DNA from: an uncultured Opitutia bacterium
GTDB lineage: Bacteria > Verrucomicrobiota > Verrucomicrobiia > Opitutales > Opitutaceae
Assembly (NCBI GenBank): GCA_903900845.1
Contig: CAIUOU010000074.1
Span: 1 to 44,998, forward strand
Length of the DNA stretch: 44,998 nt
Direction: 5' to 3'
Below, in pieces: positions 17,809 to 27,462 of this stretch. Numbering within the stretch: position 1 is the stretch's first letter; each line of letters opens with the position of its first letter. A program made the translations under genes and the position numbers. The notes under the pieces were generated by a model. That model was not told where the DNA came from. It did not search any database and saw only the letters and a list, made by a program, of their open reading frames with translations.

Positions 17809-18819
17809 TCAGGTTCCGTTTGCCGCCCGCAGCCGGTCGACCGCGATCAAGGCGGCGCAGGCGCGATTCTCCACCTCGAGCTTGGCCAACAGGTGCTCGA
17901 CATGCGTCGCGACGGTTCGCCGGGCCGCGCCGATGATGAGCGCGATCTCGGGGTTGGTCTTGCCCTGGCTGATCCAAAAAAGAACCTCCGCCTCCCGCGG
18001 GGTTAGGCCGAGGGCGATCAGATCCTTCGGACCGGGCTCGGGTCGTTGCTCCTCGATGAACAGGACGCTGATGTCGGGGTTTCCCTCTCGGTCCTGAAAG
18101 CGGCGCAGCCGGAGCGGGGTGAGCTTCAGGGCCTCGTCGCTGGGAAGTATTCCACGATCGTGCGACGGCAGATGCTTGAACAGCAGCGTCGTGGCCAGCT
18201 GGGTCTGGAAAAGGATCTGGCCCCGCGCGTTCACCAGCACCAGGGCGCGGTCGAGCGAATTGACGAGCACGCGCTCAAGGTCGCCGCGGACCTCGATCTC
18301 CTGCTTGAGCCGTCGATTTTCCTCGGCCAGCTGGCGCTGCAGGATCGTGATCTCCCGGTACACGCGGATCTTCGCGAGGAGCTCGGGCAGCGCGGCGATC
18401 TTGTGCATGCAGTCGCTCGCGCCGCAGGCGAAGGCGCGCCGGCGCCGTGCCTCATCCTCCTCGGCAGTCAGGATGAAGATGGGCAGGGTGCGGCCCGCGG
18501 GCAGCGTTCGCAGCCGGCGGCAGGTCTCGAATCCGTCCACCTTCGGCATCGGGTCGTCGAGCAACACCATCTCGACGTCGCCATTGGCGACGCGACGTAG
18601 CGCCTCGTCGCCGTCCGTGGTATCCGTGACGGTGGCGCCGTCGGGTTTGAGCGCCTCGCGTAGGACGTTCACGTACTCCGGCTCGTCATCCACCGCGATG
18701 ATGTTGAAGGGATGCCCTCCCCGGGGAATCCGGGATGGGGCCCTCGGCGTGCCGCGACGGCCTGGGAAACGGGCTGCTGCGATCGGTGGGGCGCTGGGCG
18801 AGGACGAAAGGAGACGCAT
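17809..18819 (-). CDS. Response regulator: REC, coiled coil, PAS-like, LuxR HTH
   Basis: With ATG at 18819 the protein has 336 residues. The receiver domain (about 38-152) has the acidic pair Asp44/Asp45 in AVDDEP, phospho-acceptor Asp88 in VLLDDPMPKVDGFE, Thr118 in FILTAEED and Lys140. The usual Lys-Pro is Lys-Ile here (CMHKIAALPELL). A coiled coil follows (QRQLAEENRRLKQEIE), then a PAS-like segment (ALVLVNARGQILFQT), and a LuxR-type helix-turn-helix at 271-330 (LTPREAEVLFWISQGKTNPEIA). The frame reaches ATG 18879, but that codon lies inside a palindrome that is better explained as an operator. The first 36 residues look non-domain, so the start remains uncertain. No histidine kinase is near, so it is an orphan regulator whose targets are unknown. 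Confidence 0.82.
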   Translation of the reverse strand: MRLLSSSPSAPPIAAARFPGRRGTPRAPSRIPRGGHPFNIIAVDDEPEYVNVLREALKPDGATVTDTTDGDEALRRVANGDVEMVLLDDPMPKVDGFETCRRLRTLPAGRTLPIFILTAEEDEARRRRAFACGASDCMHKIAALPELLAKIRVYREITILQRQLAEENRRLKQEIEVRGDLERVLVNSLDRALVLVNARGQILFQTQLATTLLFKHLPSHDRGILPSDEALKLTPLRLRRFQDREGNPDISVLFIEEQRPEPGPKDLIALGLTPREAEVLFWISQGKTNPEIALIIGAARRTVATHVEHLLAKLEVENRACAALIAVDRLRAANGT

Positions 18820-18876
18820 CGGCACTCTGTTGTCCAAGTGCGCCGGTGTCAGGTCAACGGCCGTTGCCTCCGGTCG

Positions 18877-18896
18877 CATCGGTCGAGCGACCGATG
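18877..18896. promoter_or_regulatory. Operator-like palindrome upstream of the LuxR-type regulator
   Basis: CATCGGTCG and CGACCGATG are exact 9-base inverted repeats separated by AG. The 20-base size and dyad symmetry are those of LuxR-type regulator sites. It lies 58 bases upstream of the preferred start (18819) and overlaps the alternative upstream ATG. Further downstream on the minus strand TTGACC is followed 17 bases later by GACAAC, a possible promoter. Autoregulation by the encoded protein is an inference. Confidence 0.45.
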
Positions 18897-19079
18897 GCGC
18901 GCGGGCCGCCTGTATCCGCGATTGAGCTACTAACCTGGCCGGGCGGGCAGGCGGCGGGAGTGTTCCGGCCCGGGCGGCAGGCGTTCAGCGGGGACGGAAG
19001 CTGCACCTGCCGTCGGCGCGGATCGCTCGGGCGGCCCCGGATCGGTGGCGACCGTCTCACGTCACGTTCCGCGGCCGAA

Positions 19080-19108
19080 GGCTCCGTCCGCCCGGCGGGG
19101 ACGGAGCC
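19080..19108 (-). terminator. Stem-loop after the sugar epimerase gene
   Basis: GGCTCCGTCC (19080-19089) and GGACGGAGCC (19099-19108) form a perfect 10-bp stem with a 9-base loop, beginning 7 bases after the epimerase stop codon on the minus strand. Only two U residues follow, so it is a strong hairpin without a full U-tract, as is common in GC-rich genomes. The remaining stretch to 18897 shows no other gene or clear signal. Confidence 0.6.
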
Positions 19109-19115
19109 AAAGGGT

Positions 19116-19961
19116 TCAGCGGAACGAGCGATGGAGGAACTTCAGGCCCTTAACCGCGATGTCGTTACGGCGGGGCTCGATCTTGCGCCAGATGGCGGCG
19201 GCGCGGGCGATGACCTTGACGTCGGTGGTGAACGACTCGATGACGACGTCGCCCTTGTAGCCGACGGACTTCAGGGCCTTCACGATCGAGGGCCAGGCGA
19301 TGTGGTCGCCGCCGGGAGTGCCGCGGTCGCTGCCGCAGGCGTGGAAGTGGCCGAGGAGCTTGCCGGCTTTGCGGATGGAGGCGGCCTGATCCTTCTCCTC
19401 GATGTTCATGTGGAACGTGTCGAGATGGAGTTTCAGGGCAGGTGAGCCGACGGCCTTGATCAGACGCAGGCCCTGGTCGCAGGTGTTGAGGAAGTCGGTC
19501 TCGAAGCGATTGAGCGGCTCGACGCAGATGGTCACGCCCTTCTTGGCGGCGTAGGCGGAGAGCGCCTTCAGGTTCTTCACGACGAGCGCCCACTCGACCT
19601 TCTGCTGCGCGGGCTCGACGGCGTCGGCCTTGCCCACGACGGAGTAGACGGGGCCGATGAGGGACGGGCAGCCGAGGACGACCGCCTGGTCGATGAGGGC
19701 CTTGCAGTAGGCCATCGCGGCGGCTTGGTCGGCCTTGCTGCCGCGGAAATCGCGTCCCGGTCCCATGCACGCGCAGACGCTGCCGATGGCGATGCCGGCC
19801 TTGTCAGCCGCGGCCTTCACCTTCGCGGGATCAATATGCGACGGGTCCTCGATCGGTATCTCAACGGTGTCGAATCCCCACTTCTTGAAAGTCTTGAAGA
19901 GGGAGATGCTCTTCGTGGTGAAGGGCGACGTGAAGAGGAACGAATTGATGCCGAAGCGCAT
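19116..19961 (-). CDS. Sugar phosphate isomerase/epimerase (D-tagatose/psicose 3-epimerase-like)
   Basis: A 281-residue TIM-barrel protein of the AP-endonuclease-2/ketose 3-epimerase superfamily. The divalent-metal ligands are visible in order: Glu in CVEPLNRFETD, Asp in KLHLDTFHMNIEE, His in HFHACGSDRGTPG and Glu in DVVIESF. The N-terminus FGINSFLFTSPFTTKS matches D-tagatose 3-epimerase-like proteins. The likely reaction is interconversion of keto-sugars at C3, though members also act on hydroxypyruvate or inosose-type substrates. No signal peptide, so cytoplasmic. It lies 123 bases downstream of the DUF1501 gene on the same strand, and may use products delivered by the periplasmic proteins upstream. 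Confidence 0.88.
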   Translation of the reverse strand: MRFGINSFLFTSPFTTKSISLFKTFKKWGFDTVEIPIEDPSHIDPAKVKAAADKAGIAIGSVCACMGPGRDFRGSKADQAAAMAYCKALIDQAVVLGCPSLIGPVYSVVGKADAVEPAQQKVEWALVVKNLKALSAYAAKKGVTICVEPLNRFETDFLNTCDQGLRLIKAVGSPALKLHLDTFHMNIEEKDQAASIRKAGKLLGHFHACGSDRGTPGGDHIAWPSIVKALKSVGYKGDVVIESFTTDVKVIARAAAIWRKIEPRRNDIAVKGLKFLHRSFR

Positions 19962-20047
19962 GGGGCGGTTTGGGATTTTAGGTTGAGGTCTGGGTTTCGA
20001 AAGACGCGAGGGTCGTCACGATGGTGGCGGAAAAACGGAGGGCAAGA

Positions 20048-20063
20048 CCGGCCCTGCGGCCGG
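20048..20063 (-). terminator. Possible weak hairpin after the DUF1501 gene
   Basis: CCGGCC and GGCCGG around a CTGC loop form a 6-bp stem 21 bases after the DUF1501 stop codon. A run of five U residues appears only about 14 bases further along the minus strand, so this is at best partial termination before the epimerase gene. Confidence 0.3.
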
Positions 20064-20084
20064 CTGCCGGCATCACGGTCGCAC

Positions 20085-21557
20085 TCAGGCGAGAATCTGG
20101 GTCACGACCTTGGCCGGCTCCACGCCGGTCAGGCGCACGTCGAGCCCCTGCGAGCGGTAGCTGAACTTGAGGTGGTCTATGCCGAGGCAGTGCAGCAGCG
20201 TCGCGTTGAGGTCGTGCAGATGCACCGGATCGCGGGTTATGTTGTAGGAGAAATCGTCTGTCTCGCCGTAAACCACGCCTCCCTTGATGCCGCCACCCGC
20301 GAGCCAGACGGTGAAGCAGCGCGGGTGATGGTCGCGACCGTAGTTGGTGCGCGTGAGGGTGCCCTGGCTGTAGACCGTGCGGCCGAATTCGCCGGCCCAG
20401 ATCACGAGGGTGTCGTCGAGCAGTCCGCGTTGCTTCAGGTCGGCGATCAGGCCGTAACAGGCGTGATCGGTGTCCTGGCACTGGATTCGCAGGTGCTCGG
20501 GCAGGGTGCCGTGCTGGTCCCAGCCGCGGTGGTTGATCTGGACGACCCGCACGTTGCGCTCCACCAGCCGCCGGGCGAGCAGGCAGCTGGCGGCGAAGGT
20601 GCCGGGCTCCTTCACGCCTGGTCCGTAGAGATCGAGGGTGGCCTCGGATTCCCCGCTGATGTCGGTCAGCTCCGGCACGCTGGCCTGCATGCGGAACGCC
20701 ATCTCGTACTGCGCGATGCGGGTGAGGGTCTCTGGGTCACCGTGCCGTTCGTGGTTGCGCTGGTTGAGCTTGGCCAGGGAATCGAGCATCGCGCGGCGGG
20801 CGGCGGTGTCGACGCCGGACGGGTTGTCGAGGAAGAGCACCGGATCGCCCTGCGCGCGGAGCGCGACCCCGGTGTGACGGGTCGGGAGGAAACCGCTGCT
20901 CCACATGCGGGTGAACAATGCCTGGGCGGCCACCTTGGGCGAGAAGCGCGGGGTGAGCACCACGAAGGAGGGCAGGTCGTTGTTGTCGCTGCCGAGGCCG
21001 TAGGAGAGCCAGGAGCCCAGGCTGGGACGGCCCGGGATCTCGCTCCCGGTCATCAGGAACGTGCACGCGGGATCGTGGTTGATCGCGTTGGTGTGCACGC
21101 TGCGGAGGATGGCGATGTCGTCGACGACCTTCGCGGTCCAGGGCAGCAGTTCGCTCACCCACGCGCCGCTCTTCCCGTGCTGGGAAAACTTGAACATCGA
21201 GGGTGCCACCGGAAAGCGGCTCTGGCCGCTCGTCATCGTGGTGATGCGCTGACCCTGGCGGATCGAGTCCGGCAGCTCCTGGTCGTAATATTTATCGAGG
21301 GCGGGTTTGTAATCCAGCGTATCGAGCTGGGACGGCCCCCCGTTCATATGGAGGTAAATGATGCGCTTCGCCCGCGGGGCGAAATGCGGGAAGCCGGCCA
21401 GCGGAGGATGCACGCGGGCGTCCAGCGGGTTGTTCGGGCGCGCGGCTGAGGCGCGGCCGGCCAGGCAACTGAGCGCGACGCTGCCGAGGGCTAGTCCGGA
21501 GCCGCTGAAGAACTGGCGGCGGGTGAGATGGCGCAGGTAGTCGAGGGCGCGATTCAT
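20085..21557 (-). CDS. DUF1501 (sulfatase-like fold) Tat-exported protein
   Basis: A 490-residue protein with a twin-arginine signal ([20 protein letters not shown]) and the DUF1501 core: [39 protein letters not shown]-like region, [38 protein letters not shown] and [17 protein letters not shown]. The fold is related to alkaline phosphatase and sulfatase, but the family's reaction is not established. These proteins are almost always encoded beside PSD1-type cytochromes in Planctomycetes and Verrucomicrobiota, as here with 7 bases between the genes. The pair is proposed to act on carbohydrates or sulfated glycans in the periplasm. Confidence 0.93.
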   Translation of the reverse strand: MNRALDYLRHLTRRQFFSGSGLALGSVALSCLAGRASAARPNNPLDARVHPPLAGFPHFAPRAKRIIYLHMNGGPSQLDTLDYKPALDKYYDQELPDSIRQGQRITTMTSGQSRFPVAPSMFKFSQHGKSGAWVSELLPWTAKVVDDIAILRSVHTNAINHDPACTFLMTGSEIPGRPSLGSWLSYGLGSDNNDLPSFVVLTPRFSPKVAAQALFTRMWSSGFLPTRHTGVALRAQGDPVLFLDNPSGVDTAARRAMLDSLAKLNQRNHERHGDPETLTRIAQYEMAFRMQASVPELTDISGESEATLDLYGPGVKEPGTFAASCLLARRLVERNVRVVQINHRGWDQHGTLPEHLRIQCQDTDHACYGLIADLKQRGLLDDTLVIWAGEFGRTVYSQGTLTRTNYGRDHHPRCFTVWLAGGGIKGGVVYGETDDFSYNITRDPVHLHDLNATLLHCLGIDHLKFSYRSQGLDVRLTGVEPAKVVTQILA

Positions 21558-21564
21558 GGCCGTG

Positions 21565-24500
21565 TCAGTTGCGGTTCACCGTCTCGTCGAGGTTGAGGAC
21601 GAGGTTGGCCACCATCGTCCACGCCGCGAATTCGGGCGCGGGGATGCGATCGGAAGGTTTGGACTCGCCGTTGGTGATCACGCGTCGAGCCGCCTCGGGG
21701 TCGCGCGAGAACTGTCCGCGATGGGTTTCTAGCGCCGTGGCGAGGAGACTTAATTCGCCGGCGTCGGGCGCGCGGGCGGTCGCGCTGCGGAAGGCCAGTT
21801 CGAGGCGCCCGGCGTCGGTCTGCGTCGGGAGCAGCAGTCGCTCCGCGAAGGCGCGGGCGGCCTCGAAGTGCTGCACGTCGTTCATCAGGGCGAGGGCCTG
21901 CAGGGGGGTGTTGGAACGCGGGCGTACCATGCAGAAATTCTCCCGGGCGGGCGCGTCGAAGGTGCTCATCGAGGGCGCCGGGGCCGTGCGCTTCCAGAAG
22001 GTGTAAAGGCTGCGGCGGTAGATCGCGGCGCCCTTGTCCTGCACGTAGTTCTTGGTGTTGCTGCCGCCGAACGCGACCGGCTCCCAGATGTTGACCGGCT
22101 GGTACGGTTTCACCGGGGCGCCGCCGATATCGGGCACCAGGAGGCCGCCCAGCGCGAGCACCTGGTCGCGCAGCACCTCGGCGTCCAGCCGCAGGCGCGA
22201 GGCGCGCGCCAGCCAGCGGTTCTCCGGATCCCGCTCGAGCATCTCCGGTGTCACGCGGGAATCCTGACGGTAGGCGCGGGAGGTCATCAGCAGGCGGATG
22301 AAACCCTTCGTGTCCCAGCCGGTGCGCACGTATTCGGTGGCGAGCCAGTCGAGCAGCTCCGGATGGGTCGGCGGCTCGCCCTGCGCGCCGAAGTCGCTCG
22401 GGGTGCGGACGAGCCCGGCGCCCATGAATTGCTGCCAGAGGCGGTTGGCGGCGACCCGCGCGGTGAGGGGGTGGGCGGGGTCGACCATCCATCGCGCCAG
22501 ATCGAGCCGGTCCGGACGGCTGCCGCGCGGCTTGAGGGGAGGGAGGAAGGAAGGGGTCTCGGGGGACACTTTGTCCCCGGGTTTGTCATACTGGCCGCGG
22601 ATGAGTACGTGCGCGGGCAGCGGCTCTTCCCGTTCCCGCGAGATCGGTGACACCGGCAGGGTCTGCTCGTAGTGGACCTGCTCGGCCATGAGGCGCCGCG
22701 CGGCGTGTGCTTCCGGCTCCAGGTCCGTCCGCAGAGGGCCATAGATGTAGTCCCGGTAAAATTCCTCCAGCTTCCGTTTCTCCTCATTGACCTGCTGGGT
22801 GCCCGAAAGGCCGACGAGGAAATTGATGTCGTGCCGTAGCGTAAGCGTGGAGAAGGCTCGGGCCCCGCTTCGGAGGCTGTTCACCCAGGCATCCTTGGAA
22901 AGCAGCGGATCCGCCGCGGGATTTGTGGTCATGTGCACCGCTCCCGCGCGGTCCCACCACGCTGAGCCGCCCCGCTGCGTGATGCGCAGGCCGGTGTAGG
23001 TCTTTCCCTCCTTCACGCCGGAGTCGCAGGCGGACAATTCGAGACGCCCGTAGGCTCCGGGTGTGGGCAAGGGCCCGGCATGGAGGGCGTCCTTGGCTTC
23101 CTCGGCCCCGAACGCGGACAGGTCGCCCCAGATCATGCGGCGGGTCTTCTCCTCGCTGAGGAACTCGAGACTCACGGCGCGCGGAGGCCGGGCGGGGTCG
23201 CCGTGGTAATGCACGAAGGCGGTGGCCTCGTTGCGGACGGTCAGGGTGACGTCGCCCGCGGTGAAGATGAACGGCCGCCCCGTGTCGCCCTCGAGCCGCA
23301 GGGCGCGTCTTCCGCCGGCGACCGGCACGCCCGCTCCCCCCCGCCACTCCCCGGGGGACGGCGGCGCGAGCACGGTTTCGGCTGTTGGAAGGTCGGAGTC
23401 CTCCGCGAAAACCACCTCGTAGGTCACCGGGTCCTTGCCCGGCTTGATCACCTTTCGGCCCGCGGCCTCGAGTTCCGCGGAGCGGGCGCGGAGCTTCGCC
23501 TCAAGCCGGGCCGACTCCGCGACCAGATTGTCGATGTAGCGTTGTTTCTTCTCGTCGGGAGCGATGATGGCGATCGGCGCGGCGATGCGCACGTTACCGT
23601 CCCAGCACCGGTCGGCCAGGCCCTTGAAGAACGCGCCGAGCGAGTAGTAGTCCTTGGTCGTGAACGGGTCGAACTTGTGGTCGTGGCACGACGCGCAGCT
23701 GGCGGTGAGCCCCAGCCAAACCGCCGCGGTGGTATCGACGCGGTCGGCCGTGTTGCGGGCTTCGGCTTCCTCCTCGATGGATCCGCCCTCGGAGGTGGAG
23801 AGGATATTGCGGTTGTAGCCCGTCGCCACGAGTTGATCGATGCGGGGGTTCGGCAGCAGATCGCCCGCGAGCTGTTCGATGGTGAATTGGTCGAAGGGCA
23901 GGTTGCGGTTGAACGCGTTCACCACCCAGTCGCGGTACGGCCAGATGGTCCGGACGTTGTCGAGATGCAGGCCGTGGGTGTCGGCGTAGCGCACCGCGTC
24001 GAGCCAGTGCCGCGAGAGGTTCTCGCCGAAGCGGGGGGAGGCCAGCAAGCGGTCCAGGAGGCGGGCGTAGGCGTCGGGCGAGCGGTCGTTGACGAACGCG
24101 TCAACCTCGGTGGGCGTGGGCGGGAGCCCGGTGAGGTCGAGCGTCGCCCGGCGCACGAGCGCCTCGCGGGGCGCCTCCGCGGAAAGCGCGAGGCCTCGGG
24201 GGGCCAGACGCTCGGCGATGAAGCGGTCGATGGGATGCTCCAGGCCCGGTTTCGCCGCTGGTGGCGCGGAACGCGCGATCGGCTCGAACGACCAGTGGCG
24301 CTGGTAGGTCGCGCCCTGTTCGATCCAACGCTTGATCACGTCGCGTTGCACGGGGGTGAGAGGCACCTTGTGGGCGTCCGGCGGCGGCATGACCTCGTCC
24401 TCGTGCGGACTGATGATGCGCTGCCAGATCTCGGAAGCCTCGACGATTCCGGGCACGATCGCCCGCACGCCCTTGCGTTCGGCGTAAGCCGACTCCGGCT

Positions 24501-24675
24501 CGTCCAGCCGGAGTCCCGCCTTACGGTGCGCGGCGTCGGTCCCGTGGCACGCGAAACAATTCTGGGAGAGAATCGGCCTCACGTGCTCATTGAAGGAGAG
24601 CTTTTCGTCCGCGGCGTGGGAACGCGGGAGGATCGAGGCGAGCAGCAGGACGGTGGTGGGGCGAAGGGGCAGCAT
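21565..24675 (-). CDS. Planctomycete-type cytochrome c protein (PSCyt1-PSCyt2-PSD1)
   Basis: A 1036-residue exported protein with a short signal ([14 protein letters not shown]) and the three-part PSCyt1-PSCyt2-PSD1 architecture. A c-type heme site, CFACHG, follows [11 protein letters not shown] near residue 37, with [13 protein letters not shown] and [14 protein letters not shown] typical of PSCyt1. PSCyt2 begins after residue 150 ([14 protein letters not shown]) and contains [16 protein letters not shown], a second CXXCH. The C-terminal PSD1 domain includes [21 protein letters not shown] middle insertion of about 200 residues resembles a carbohydrate-binding or jelly-roll domain. It is paired with DUF1501 downstream. 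Substrate and electron acceptor are unknown. Confidence 0.93.
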   Translation of the reverse strand: MLPLRPTTVLLLASILPRSHAADEKLSFNEHVRPILSQNCFACHGTDAAHRKAGLRLDEPESAYAERKGVRAIVPGIVEASEIWQRIISPHEDEVMPPPDAHKVPLTPVQRDVIKRWIEQGATYQRHWSFEPIARSAPPAAKPGLEHPIDRFIAERLAPRGLALSAEAPREALVRRATLDLTGLPPTPTEVDAFVNDRSPDAYARLLDRLLASPRFGENLSRHWLDAVRYADTHGLHLDNVRTIWPYRDWVVNAFNRNLPFDQFTIEQLAGDLLPNPRIDQLVATGYNRNILSTSEGGSIEEEAEARNTADRVDTTAAVWLGLTASCASCHDHKFDPFTTKDYYSLGAFFKGLADRCWDGNVRIAAPIAIIAPDEKKQRYIDNLVAESARLEAKLRARSAELEAAGRKVIKPGKDPVTYEVVFAEDSDLPTAETVLAPPSPGEWRGGAGVPVAGGRRALRLEGDTGRPFIFTAGDVTLTVRNEATAFVHYHGDPARPPRAVSLEFLSEEKTRRMIWGDLSAFGAEEAKDALHAGPLPTPGAYGRLELSACDSGVKEGKTYTGLRITQRGGSAWWDRAGAVHMTTNPAADPLLSKDAWVNSLRSGARAFSTLTLRHDINFLVGLSGTQQVNEEKRKLEEFYRDYIYGPLRTDLEPEAHAARRLMAEQVHYEQTLPVSPISREREEPLPAHVLIRGQYDKPGDKVSPETPSFLPPLKPRGSRPDRLDLARWMVDPAHPLTARVAANRLWQQFMGAGLVRTPSDFGAQGEPPTHPELLDWLATEYVRTGWDTKGFIRLLMTSRAYRQDSRVTPEMLERDPENRWLARASRLRLDAEVLRDQVLALGGLLVPDIGGAPVKPYQPVNIWEPVAFGGSNTKNYVQDKGAAIYRRSLYTFWKRTAPAPSMSTFDAPARENFCMVRPRSNTPLQALALMNDVQHFEAARAFAERLLLPTQTDAGRLELAFRSATARAPDAGELSLLATALETHRGQFSRDPEAARRVITNGESKPSDRIPAPEFAAWTMVANLVLNLDETVNRN

Positions 24676-24850
24676 ACTGGGTACCGGCGGGTGCCGGAAC
24701 GTCTACGCGAGGTCGGGGTCCGTCAACCCCGGCCGTGCCGCGCCGCATCGCTCTACCCGGATTCGGGGTGGTAATCTCGTTGACCGAGTCGGCACTGGTT
24801 TCAGGCTGCGGGCGCTTTCCCGCCGGAGCTCAAATGCCCGGTTTTTCGCG
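24676..24850. other. Divergent gap between the PSD1 cytochrome and PQQ-propeller genes
   Basis: This 175-base region must contain both divergent promoters. I see no convincing -35/-10 pair, palindrome or ribosome site. Sequence composition is close to that of the flanking genes. Confidence 0.35.
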
Positions 24851-26101
24851 ATGAAAATCTCCAACTCAGGCCTGCGATTTTTCCTTCTCCTTGCGCTCCC
24901 CGCGCTTCCCGCTTCCGCCCAGGAGTGGACGCGCTTTCGCGGTCCCAACGGCGCTGGTATCGTCGACGTCCGCGGGATTCCGGTCAAGTGGACCACGAAC
25001 GACTTCGTGTGGAGGGTCCCGCTTCCGGGCACCGGACACTCCCAGCCGGTCATCTGGGGCGACCGCATTTTCCTCACGACGGCCCGCGACAACGGCCGCG
25101 AGCGTCTCTTGGTCTGCCTCGACAAGCGCGACGGGCGGCAGGTCTGGACCAAGTCCTACGAGCTGCCGATGCCGCGGCTCACCAACCGCAACACGAGCTA
25201 CGCCAACGGATCCGCGGTCGTCGACGCCGAGCGCGTCATCGCGACCTTCGTCTCGACGGAGCACTTCTGGGTGCGGGCTTTCGCGCACGACGGCGGGCTG
25301 CTTTGGGAGCGGGATCTCGGCACGTTCACCTCCCAGCATGGCCACGGCGCCTCGCCGATGATCTACGAGCGGACGGTGATCGTGACCAATGATCAGGACG
25401 CCACCAGCTCGGTCGTCGCGCTCGACCTCGCGACGGGGAAGACGGTCTGGGAGGCGAATCGCCGCGCGTCCGACAACGGCACCGCCTACAGCACGCCTTG
25501 CGTGCACACGCGCCCCGACGGCACCGACGAACTCCTGCTCACCAGCAAGTCGCACGGTATTTCGAGCCTCGACCCAAGGACCGGCCGGTCGAATTGGGAG
25601 GCGCCGGTCTACAAGCTGCGCATGGCGGCCTCGCCGGTCGTCGCGGGCGGCGTCGTGATCGGCAGCTGCGGCCAGGCCGGAGGCGCGGGCAACCAGCTTA
25701 CCGCGGTACGCCTCGGTGGCCGGGGCGACGTGGGCGCGACACACGTGGCCTACGTCATCCGGAAGGCCACGCCTTACGTCACGACCCCGCTCTACCGCGA
25801 CGGCATCCTCTACTGGGTGAGTGACGGCGGAGTCGCCACCGCCTTGGAGGCGGAGACGGGCCGCGAATTGTGGTCGGAGCGCCTCCGCGCCGAGTTCTTC
25901 GGTTCGCCGGTGATGATCGACCGGCGCATCTACGTTCCGACGGTGAAGGGCGAGATGGTCGTGCTCGCGACGGGGGAGAAATTCGAGGAACTCGCGCGCA
26001 ACCCGATCGGTGAGGGCAGCCACACGACGCCGTGCGTCGACGGCGGCCGGCTCTACGTGCGCACCTTCAACCACCTTGTCTGCATCGCGCCGAAATCATG
26101 A
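24851..26101 (+). CDS. Exported PQQ-like beta-propeller protein (first of pair)
   Basis: A 416-residue protein with a signal peptide (GLRFFLLLALPALPASAQ) and PQQ-enzyme-type blade repeats (RLLVCLDKRDGRQVWTKSYE, VVALDLATGKTVWEANRR, ATALEAETGRELWSERL). It begins EWTRFRGPNGAGI, the form found in Planctomycetes and Verrucomicrobiota 'PQQ-like' or outer-membrane-BamB-like proteins. No quinoprotein catalytic residues can be recognised, so it may be a scaffold rather than a dehydrogenase. The frame is open from 24590, but the signal peptide fixes ATG at 24851. It overlaps the next gene by ATGA. Confidence 0.88.
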   Translation: MKISNSGLRFFLLLALPALPASAQEWTRFRGPNGAGIVDVRGIPVKWTTNDFVWRVPLPGTGHSQPVIWGDRIFLTTARDNGRERLLVCLDKRDGRQVWTKSYELPMPRLTNRNTSYANGSAVVDAERVIATFVSTEHFWVRAFAHDGGLLWERDLGTFTSQHGHGASPMIYERTVIVTNDQDATSSVVALDLATGKTVWEANRRASDNGTAYSTPCVHTRPDGTDELLLTSKSHGISSLDPRTGRSNWEAPVYKLRMAASPVVAGGVVIGSCGQAGGAGNQLTAVRLGGRGDVGATHVAYVIRKATPYVTTPLYRDGILYWVSDGGVATALEAETGRELWSERLRAEFFGSPVMIDRRIYVPTVKGEMVVLATGEKFEELARNPIGEGSHTTPCVDGGRLYVRTFNHLVCIAPKS

Positions 26102-27456
26102 TCCGGAAACTTGTTTCCCTGCTCGCGTTGCTCGCCCTCGCGACCGACTCGCCTGCGGCCGATTGGCCGATGCTCGGCGGCCGGCCCGACCGCAACATGG
26201 TGTCGAGCCCCGTGGCGATCCCCGGCGGATGGAGTTGGGAGGAGGGTGGCGCCGGGAAAAACATCCGTTGGACGGCCCCGTTGGGGCACGTGACGTACGG
26301 CGCGCCGGTGATCAGCGACGGGCGGGTCTTCATCGGCACCAACCTGCCGGAGGAGGACCGGCGCAAGGGTGGCGTGCTGAAGTGTTTCGCGGAAAATGAC
26401 GGCCGTCTGCTTTGGGAGGCGGTCCATGAGAAGCTCGGTGACGCCACCGAGGACGACGTGAGCATCGGAGTCTGCTCCACCCCCTGCGTGGAGGGCGACA
26501 CGATCTACTACGTGAGCAACCGCGGGGAACTGGTGGCACGCGCCGTCATCGACGGGACGGAACGCTGGAAAATCGACCTTCGCGCGACGCTCGGGGTCGC
26601 TCCCAACCAGGCTTCCGCCTCCTCGCCGGTGGTCGCTGGAAACCTGGTCTTTGTGCTCACCGGACACGGCGCGAGCCCCCGCACTGGCAAAGTCGCCAAT
26701 CCCGCGGTGCCCAGCTTCGTGGCGGTCGACCGGAACACCGGCCGGATCGTCTGGAAGGACAGCTCGCCGGGCGCTCGCATCCTCACGGGTCAGTGGGGAT
26801 CCCCGGCCCACGGATTGGTGAAAGGGGAGCCGCAAGTGGTGTTCCCCGGCGGCGACGGCTGGATCTACGCTTTTGAGCCCGCGACCGGAAAGTCGCTGTG
26901 GCGCTTCAACTGCAAGGCCCACGAGAAGATCCACCCCGAAGGAGATCCGGAGACGACCTACAACCTGGTGTCGGCGCCGGTGATCATCGGCGATTCCGTG
27001 GTGGTCGCGATCGGCGAGCCTGAGGCCGGGGGCGGACCCGGCGCCTTGCGCCGCATCGATGCCACGGGCCGCGGGGATGTCACCGCCACCGCCGAGCGCT
27101 GGCGCCTCGGCGGGGAGGCGTTCAACGACAGCATCTCGACCGTCGCGGTGGTCGATGGGCTGGTGTACGCGACCGACACCGCCGGGTTTCTCAACTGCGT
27201 CGATTTCGCGACGGGCGCGCGCGTCTGGGTCCACGATCTCAAGGCGGCGGTCTGGGGTTCGCCGCTCGTCGCGGGTGACCGCGTGCTGGTGCAGACGGCC
27301 GACGGCGACGTGGTGATTTTCGCCACCGGCCGCAAAAAGAAACTAGTCGCCCGGCATGAACCTCTGCCGGATTGCGCGCACGGTACGCCGGTGCTGGCGA
27401 ACGGCACGCTGTACATCACGGGCCAGCGCCGCCTCTACGCGGTGGGCGGAAAGTGA
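26098..27456 (+). CDS. Exported PQQ-like beta-propeller protein (second of pair)
   Basis: A 452-residue protein with a signal peptide (KLVSLLALLALATDSPAAD) and repeated propeller blades, for example VLKCFAENDGRLLWEAV, FVAVDRNTGRIVWKDSS and IYAFEPATGKSLWRFNC. The beginning DWPMLGGRPDRNMVS is characteristic of a different subgroup from the preceding propeller, so the pair is not a simple recent duplication. Its ATG overlaps the previous TGA as ATGA, indicating translational coupling. A short DUF2851 gene follows after 6 bases. A joint periplasmic role with the divergent cytochrome/DUF1501 proteins is plausible but unproved. Confidence 0.88.
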   Translation: MIRKLVSLLALLALATDSPAADWPMLGGRPDRNMVSSPVAIPGGWSWEEGGAGKNIRWTAPLGHVTYGAPVISDGRVFIGTNLPEEDRRKGGVLKCFAENDGRLLWEAVHEKLGDATEDDVSIGVCSTPCVEGDTIYYVSNRGELVARAVIDGTERWKIDLRATLGVAPNQASASSPVVAGNLVFVLTGHGASPRTGKVANPAVPSFVAVDRNTGRIVWKDSSPGARILTGQWGSPAHGLVKGEPQVVFPGGDGWIYAFEPATGKSLWRFNCKAHEKIHPEGDPETTYNLVSAPVIIGDSVVVAIGEPEAGGGPGALRRIDATGRGDVTATAERWRLGGEAFNDSISTVAVVDGLVYATDTAGFLNCVDFATGARVWVHDLKAAVWGSPLVAGDRVLVQTADGDVVIFATGRKKKLVARHEPLPDCAHGTPVLANGTLYITGQRRLYAVGGK

Positions 27457-27462
27457 GTTGCC

